This document shows positions 58,301-64,000 of a stretch of DNA of 64,000 nucleotides, in pieces (within the stretch, counting starts at the first letter, position 1; the number at the start of each line of letters is the position of its first letter). The DNA lies in assembly GCA_028751875.1 (NCBI GenBank), contig CM054154.1, positions 53,943,907 to 54,007,906 of the forward strand, written 5' to 3'. Under the pieces are notes generated by a model. That model did no database searches. It was not told where the DNA came from and worked only from the letters and a program-made list of their open reading frames with translations. A program made the translations under genes and the position numbers. This DNA is from Rapana venosa. Taxonomy: Eukaryota > Mollusca > Gastropoda > Neogastropoda > Muricidae.

Positions 58301-59578
58301 TACTGGAGATGGCAGAGCCAAGGTACTGAAGTTTTCCACGACGTCGAGGGGGCTGTCGCCGATGGAGATGGAAGGGGCGGAGCTGACATCTTGGCCCAGG
58401 ATGTTCGTCTTTTTATGCTGATCATCAGGCCGAACTCAGTGCAGGCATGCGCAAAGCAGTTGATGAGTTCTTGGAGGGCAGCCTCAGTGTGTGCTGTCAA
58501 GGCGGCGTCATCGGCGAACAGCATCTCACGTATGAGGACTCTGCGTACCTTTGTCTTTGCACGAAGGCGCGCGAGGTTGAACAGGCTGCCGTCGCTTCTG
58601 GTGTGCAGGTAGACCCCGTCTTCAGATTGTCTAAAGGCGTAGCGCAGCAGCAGCGAGAACAGGATGCCGAATAGCGTCGGAGCGAGGACACAGCCTTGCT
58701 TAACTCCGCTCTTGATGGGAAAAGGGTCCGAGGAGGAGCCATCGTGCTGGACGGTGCCTTTCATATTCTCATGAAAGGAAGTGATCATCCTCAGGAGCTT
58801 GGGGGGACATGCAATTCTCTGCAGGAGTGTGAACAGCCCTGCCCTGCTGACCAAGTCGAACGCCTTGGTCAGATCAATGAAGGTGATGTACAAGGGACGT
58901 CTCTGCTCACGACACTGCTCTTGCAGCTGTCTCAGGGAGAATATCATGTCGATCGTTGATCTCTCAGCTCGAAAGCCGCACTGTGCCTCAGGGTATACAT
59001 GCTCTGCTCTGCGAGAGACTGCAGTCGGTTCAGTATGACGCGGGCGAAAGTCTTCCCGACAATGCTTAGGAGGGATATGCCACGGTAGTTGTTACAATTG
59101 CTGCGATCGCCTTTATTCTTGTACAGCGTGATGATATTGGCATCGCGCATGTCTTGAGGCACGGTCCCTCCCAGCACTGTAGCAGCAGCTCGTGGAAATG
59201 CTCGAGGAGGCTGCTCTGTTTGCCCACTTTGATGATCTCAGGAGGGATGCCATCGTTTCCTGGGGCTTTGCCGCTTGCTAGTGAGTCAACGGCCTTGCTG
59301 AGCTCCTCAATGGTGGGTGAGTCATCAAGCTCTTGCATGACTGGCAGAGGGCTTGTGTTTTCCACTGCTGTGTCTGTCACAATGGTCTCCCTCGAGTAAA
59401 GCTCTTGATAATGCTCTGCCCATCTCTCCATTTGCTTCGAGCGGTCGGTGATGATTTCGCCAGTAGTTGACTTCAGAGGGGCGGTCTTGATTGTGCATGG
59501 GCCGAAGGCCTTCTTCATACTCTCGTACATGGCACGAATGTTGTCACAATCAGCAGACAGCTGGATGCTTTGACACAA
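58300..59578 (-). pseudogene. RTE-like reverse transcriptase
   Basis: Frames in order: TIEELSKAVDSLASGKAPGN and DGIPPEIIK (59578-59066); TVPQDMRDANIITLYKNKGD and NYRGISLLSIVGKTFARVIL (59177-58944); then 58947-58300 with PLYITFIDLTKAFDLVSRAG, SGVKQGCVLAPTLFGILFSL and REMLFADDAALTAHTEAALQ. The FADD box is intact. Two frameshifts (about 59175 and 58950) and one near 58370 prevent a full protein. Confidence 0.88.
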
Positions 59579-59758
59579 GTTCTGCCAGTAGCTATTGGCG
59601 CACTGTCTAGCAATCCGTTGAGCATGACTTTTGGCTTTTCTAAGGGCAGCGAGCGTCTTTGCACATGGGTCTTGTTTGTAGTTGAGCAGGGCGGCTCGTA
59701 TGGATGAGATGGCTGGCTCGAGTTCAGAAATTCCGGCTTCAAACCAGTCGGGGTTTTT

Positions 59759-60828
59759 CTATTTTCTCTTTCCAAAGGTGTTGACAGCGGACTTGTATGT
59801 GGCATCACGGATGTGGTTCCATCTCTCTTCCGCACTGGTGGTTGGGCAGTTGCTGGGGGCCTCCTGGATGGTGTCAGCAAAACGTTCCCGAAGCTCAGGA
59901 AATGAGGTCATGGCTGTATTGATGCGTGGTCGCCCTTTCTGCTTGGATCGGTGGATTCGTCTGGGTTGGAGCCGCACCTTGCTTGCAACCATGGAGTGGT
60001 CGGTGTCGCAGTCAGCGCTGTGGTAGCTGCGAGTACTGAGGACACAGTTCAGCAAGGGCCTGCGTGTAATGATGAGATCCAGCTGGTGCCAGTGACGAGA
60101 TCTGGGATGCCGCCAGGACACTCTGTGGCCGGGTTTTGTGGGGAAGAACCTATTTGTGATGCAGAGATCATGAAGAGAGCATAGCTCAAGAAGTCTCTGT
60201 CCATTCTCGTTGAGTTTGCCGACACCAAAGTGGCTGATGCATCTGGGCCAGGAAGCGTGGTCTGAACCAATCCGGGTGTTGAAGTCGCCAAGCAGATATA
60301 ACTGTTCTGAGGGGGCTAACTTCTTGATGGCGGTCTCAAGCTCCTTGTAGAACACACCCTTTGCCTCTGCTGAAGAGTATAGCGTGGGGGCATAGGCACT
60401 CATGATGTTCACGGGGCCTGAGTTGGTTGTGAGGCGTAGGGAGAGGATGTAAGCTGTGTCGTCTGAGGGTGGTTCGATTGAGGACAGTAGAGAGTTTGTC
60501 ACTGTGAAGCCTACGCCGTGCACACGGTGCGCCTCTGGGCCCTTCCCCTGCCAGAAGAATGTGTAGTCCTTTTCTCTAAGGCTGCCGTTGGAAGGAAGTC
60601 TGGTTCCTGTAGTGCGGTTATGTCGATGTTGAGCCTCTTTAGCTCGCGGCTGATGACGGCCGTCTTTCTTGCATCTTCAACCTGTTGTAAATCGTTGGAG
60701 AGGCCAGGGCACATGGTCCTGACGTTCCAGGTTGCCAGTCTCAGCGCTGGCGGCTTTGATTTTCTTCTTCTATCATTGCCTGGTGCAGGATTTACAGTCT
60801 GCTCTTCGGTGTTTCCCCTGAGCTCCAA
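59759..60828 (-). pseudogene. RTE-like APE endonuclease
   Basis: First frame (60828-60511): RLATWNVRTMCPG, then TAVISRELKRLNIDITALQE with the catalytic Glu. After a frame change near 60515 the second frame (60523-59759) gives GVGFTVTNSLLSSIEPP, VNIMSAYAPTLYSSAEAKGV, QLYLLGDFNTRIGSDHASWP (catalytic GDFN), HQLDLIITRRPLLNCVLSTR and DCDTDHSMVASKVRL (catalytic DH). It is otherwise intact. Confidence 0.88.
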
Positions 60829-61561
60829 GCACCCATTGAAGCAGGCAGACTGTGACGGGTCAGCACCTTACTGGCCGGGGGCTGCCCAGCTTGAGGCGGG
60901 CGGTAGCTGACCAGTGGGACACGAGGATCCCTCCCACCGTCGGAGACAGCCCGTAGCGTCCGAGCTTACGCCAATACGCTCTGGACTTATAACTCATAAC
61001 TGCTGCCTCCCGTGTTGTTTCTGTCGCTGGAACAGCGGCACTGGAGTGACCTCTCCAGGGCGCAAGCCTGGGCAGAGTGTATGGAGATCCTGGGCTGCCC
61101 AGTCGTCAAGATCCCCCTCTCGGCCTTGCCGGTGTATTCCAAAGGAATGCGGAGCAGTACGTTTGGCACCAGGTTGGCTGCAGGAGCTGCTGGAGTCAGT
61201 GAGCGCTGCACACTGGTCCGCCTTCGGGGCTCCACTCCTGATTTGAAAGGTTTACTCCCCTACACATGGCCGTTGGATCAGTCACAGATCTCCTCCGCCC
61301 TCTAGCCGTTGGCTGCCTGAAGCTGCTCCTCCGCCTAGTAGTGATGCAGTGTAAACACCACACCCTCACGTGGTTTAGCCCCGCTGGCTGAAGCGGTTGC
61401 CCGGGGTGTGGCGCTAGGAGCCAGCACGTGAGAGATTCAGGAGATGGATGAGGACCAGAGTGCCCGTCCACCCTACCAGGTAGGGTGCAGCCGCCAGACA
61501 GCATAGGTACCACCTCTATCCAGAGCTCCCTACACACCAGGGCAGAGAGTAATGCCACTAT
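60829..61561 (-). other. 5' UTR of the RTE-like LINE
   Basis: About 730 bases of GC-rich sequence between the likely 5' end (AGTGGCATTACTCTCTGCCC on the minus strand) and the endonuclease frame. The 141-codon frame inside it lacks recognisable motifs. Confidence 0.6.
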
Positions 61562-61567
61562 AATGGA

Positions 61568-61840
61568 CAAGGTCTGGGAACATTTCGTTTCAGTACCAGC
61601 AAGGAGTTCTTGTCCGGTCATTCCAGAGTCACTGTGGTTCTGTCAGTCAGGTCTGTGTTCCTAAGGACCTCCGTGTCACTGTGATGACGCTGGGACATCA
61701 AACTCCCATGTCTGGTCATCTGGGAGTGAGGCAGACACGTGACAAGATTTTCAAGGACTACTACTGGCCAGGAATGTGTGCAGACATCAGGCGCTATGTC
61801 AAGTCCTGCAATTCCTGTCAGAAGACTGTGCGAAGGTAAG
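61568..61840 (+). pseudogene. Integrase zinc-binding (HHCC) domain
   Basis: The frame YQQGVLVRSFQSHCGSVSQV, CVPKDLRVTVMTLGHQTPMS and GHLGVRQTRDKIFKDYYWPG leads to RYVKSCNSCQKTV: H-x4…H and C-x2-C of retroviral-type integrases. It continues the DPSL…DNGE segment left of the LINE, off by one base. The catalytic DDE core should follow but is absent. After 61860 only short element-like text (KCQVLQQITGRKDTAVVAIQ, about 61912-61970) is left. Confidence 0.85.
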
Positions 61841-62059
61841 AGTGGCCAGGGTCCTCCCATGGACGAGATTCTTCACTCAAAAGGATCTCACTCTTTTCCA
61901 TTTTCTGAGAAGTGCCAAGTCTTGCAGCAGATAACTGGTAGGAAGGACACTGCAGTGGTGGCTATTCAGAAGCCAAGTTCCTGGTGGAGAAGGTGTTGGG
62001 GCAGATGTCCTTGGCCATTTGCTAGGGGAAGTGGTTACTCATGTGTTAGGGTTACCTAG

Positions 62060-62574
62060 TTTTTTTGTTGGTTTTTTTTTGTTTTTTTTTGGGAGGGGTT
62101 AAGTATCTTATAGTCTTGACTAACTTTTCATGTTCTTTTTATTCCAGTGTGAATGGGTGAGATTGTGTTGCCTTTGGTTTTCTTATGAGAAGTTGCTTCC
62201 TGTTGTCTTTTGGTATGTTGGAACTATGTAAGGGTGTATTCAGGGGTGGTCACAATCTTATGTTGTGGAGGTAGCCTGAGGTTATCTCAGAGGTCTGTCT
62301 TGAGGAACCTGTTGCTGGGATTGGTTGTTGCTTGTGTTGATTGACATTGTGGCCTGCTGTCGCTGGTGTCAGTCATCACTGTGGTTGGTTGTCACTGGGT
62401 TTGGTTTTCTGCAGTACTGGTTGTCGCCAGGTTGGTTGTCATGGGAGTTTCTTTTCATTGTAGTGACACTGTGTCACCAGATTGGTTAGTGGTGTCTGTG
62501 TCGTGTTTCACTTTTCATTATACTCACCGTGTCTTGATTACGGTTCAAACCGGGTGGTTTTGAATTTAAGGGGG
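62060..62574 (+). other. 3' non-coding part of the LTR element with polypurine tract
   Basis: T-rich then GTT/GGT-rich sequence with no coding content. TTTAAGGGGG at 62565-62574 directly precedes TGTTCC, as a plus-strand priming site would. Confidence 0.65.
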
Positions 62575-63169
62575 TGTTCCGCATGAGTGCACCCTATTCC
62601 ATTCCAGTGACAGGTGAGGGATGTTCCGTAGATATGACTGAGTTCCGTGATGGTTCATTGTGATGTTGTGGTTGTTGCTGTTGAGTGTCTTGTGTCAACT
62701 CAGTGCGTAGACGGCTGGTTCTTGAAGAAATTAGTGTAGTGTGCATTTGAGGGAGGTTTCCTAATTATTAAGGTTTATGTTCTGTTAGATAGACATAAAA
62801 TTATCCTTTAGTGAACGGTAGGATGTTACCTTTAATGTATGTTTTTAAATGCTTATGTTTTTGTCTAGAGAGAGTTCTCACTTGCGTTTAGAACACTCAG
62901 TATTTCTGAAGTTTAAATCTAGTTCTGAGTGATTTGGGATTTTGTGCAATTTTGCGTATTAAGCAGATGTGTGTGGTTATTATTTTTTGCGTAAGATTAA
63001 TTCTCTTTTGTGAAAGAATGTTTTTTAAAGATTAAACTTTCTGTATTTGAACATAAACAATTACAGAATATACATCAGTCGTGATTTAGATTCAAAATGT
63101 AGATGGTTCCTTGGGTATACAAAGTGGAGATTTTGGGTGTAAATAATTTGTCAAACAAAGAGGGATGCA
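62575..63169 (+). repeat. Right LTR
   Basis: 595 bp from TGTTCCGCATGAGTGCACC to GAGGGATGCA (5'-TG…CA-3'). It is uninterrupted and matches the left LTR with scattered substitutions and small indels (for example an extra GCTGTTGA near 62670). Confidence 0.85.
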
Positions 63170-63171
63170 AG

Positions 63172-64000
63172 GAAGCACTGAACACTGAACACTAAAAGTA
63201 ATTTATTGCCATTAACAATACAGTCTTTTTTGGCAAGGAGCACAATATGAACAAATTTAAACAATATGCTTTTTGCAACAAGGAAAGAGAGGAAAAAGAA
63301 TAACCAATAACTACATTCAACCGAGTGCATTATTGTTATCATACATTAATCGTTATGCAAGCTTGCACCCCCCCCCCACACACAACACACACCAGTGTCA
63401 TGTTCCCCGAAAATCAGCAACAGTGTAGGACAAATCGACCACCCGACCCTCACATTCAAATAAGGCAATTTAGCCAATGGAGTTGTATTCCACAAATATG
63501 GAAAACAAAATAGTGTTACATTGAAAAGGCATATCAGTTAACTGCAGTTTTCTTTTTTCTGCTGTCCCAAGCAAGGGAGATAAATTTTGCAAGTGATTTT
63601 AGAAATTCTTCATCTTCGATCGACAGAATGCTAAATATATCTCTAATTCTTGATATTTCTTCATTAAATATGTGACATTTCTGACGGATGTCATCATAGG
63701 AATTACAATCAAACAAAAAATGCATTTCATCTTCAGTCTGCGCGCCACACACGGGGCATGGAGACTGTGCAGATTTGTCAGTAGAAAACCATGTTTTGCA
63801 GGCATTTAGGCCTAAAGTTCTTAATCTTAAGATTACTCCTATGCCATTTCTATGTTACGACTGTAACATACCTTTCTGTTTGAAAAACACTTTTAAAGGA
63901 AGAGTACCAGTTATACTTTTCTGATTCTTCTATGCAAGCATGCCAGTCTTGTTTGTAGGAAGCTATCATTCTGTCTTTAAATTCCCACAAAAATCCTTGC
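63172..64000 (-). mobile_element. LINE-N copy 6 3' end, runs off the window
   Basis: Minus-strand copy closely matching copy 5 (26766-27620). The C-terminal frame 63752-63534 encodes CGAQTEDEMHFLFDCNSYDD and IRQKCHIFNEEISRIRDIF. The family's terminal sequence (AGTGTTCAGTGTTCAGTG) abuts the right LTR end. Upstream parts lie beyond 64000. Confidence 0.85.

Larger units (their letters stand above)
57617..61561 (-). mobile_element. RTE-like LINE with C-terminal zinc finger, nearly full length
   Basis: A 3.9-kb minus-strand LINE inserted in the integrase of the LTR element. AATGGA at 57611-57616 and 61562-61567 is the likely duplication. 5' UTR 61561-60829; coding 60828-57635; very short 3' UTR. 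Order: APE endonuclease, RT, C-terminal C2H2-like finger. It is the most complete LINE in the window. Confidence 0.85.
52605..63169 (+). mobile_element. LTR retrotransposon (Ty3/gypsy, possibly Gmr1-like) with three nested insertions
   Basis: Two copies of a direct repeat bound the element: 52605-53255 plus 54871-54900 on the left, and 62575-63169 on the right. Between them lie a leader, gag (55811-57060), protease (57120-57420) and the integrase zinc-binding domain (57530-57616, then 61568-61840). A polypurine-like TTTAAGGGGG stands directly before the right LTR. The internal part is interrupted by a minus-strand LINE. No RT/RNase H could be found, and little element-like coding remains after 61990. 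Stops and frameshifts make it non-autonomous. Confidence 0.8.

Noticed and set aside
61196..61621. 141-codon minus-strand frame as LINE ORF1
   Set aside because: It lies in the 5' UTR position of the nested LINE but shows no coiled coil, RRM, esterase or zinc-knuckle pattern.

Overview
This window is animal nuclear DNA, not microbial. One spliced gene can be read with donor/acceptor sites and matching phases. Nearly everything else is retrotransposon sequence, SINEs and long (CA)n, (GA)n, (ATT)n and (TA)n tracts. The mix of an L2-type LINE with a GCGCTATATAAAT…(ATT)n tail, RTE-like LINEs, a Tx1-like LINE, core SINEs and a Ty3/gypsy element with a possible protease-integrase order would suit a marine invertebrate such as a mollusc. 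That assignment is an inference; nothing in the sequence proves the species.

Layout. 1-10.9 kb: a minus-strand copy of an autonomous LINE family (working label LINE-N: APE endonuclease, reverse transcriptase, C-terminal CCHC knuckle) split by an L2-like copy; then a second L2-like copy, a plus-strand LINE-N copy and a 1.2-kb GAT-rich decayed acidic repeat. 11.0-11.5 kb is a 500-N assembly gap. 12.4-29.2 kb: three LINE-N copies lie head to tail on the minus strand, separated by GA/CT tracts. One is split by an L2-like copy that itself carries an 868-bp poly(A) retroposon with a 15-bp target-site duplication. 31.9-34.9 kb: a Tx1-like LINE split by a SINE that fuses a tRNA-like head to a 5S-rRNA-like segment, flanked by a perfect 11-bp duplication. 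35-44 kb: gene-poor sequence with SINE pieces, a 600-bp minisatellite and a possible terminal exon with a polyadenylation signal.

44.9-50.25 kb: the last four exons (minus strand) of a single-pass membrane protein of unknown identity. Their phases 1, 0 and 2 join perfectly. A 5'-truncated RTE-like LINE with a 12-bp duplication sits in its last intron. 52.6-63.2 kb: a decayed LTR retrotransposon (gag, CCHC knuckle, protease, integrase zinc domain; no reverse transcriptase found). Its left LTR was hit by an L2-like copy and by a bare L2 tail, and its pol was hit by a 3.9-kb LINE. The window ends in another LINE-N 3' end.

None of the mobile elements looks intact. LINE-N copies still show the family's design: an ORF1 that starts with a hydrophobic segment and a 2A-type GDVERNPGP motif and continues into an RRM-like domain; a linker with a PIP-degron-like QSSITD(S/A)F motif in two copies, or a coding 39-bp minisatellite in another; then endonuclease, reverse transcriptase and zinc knuckle.
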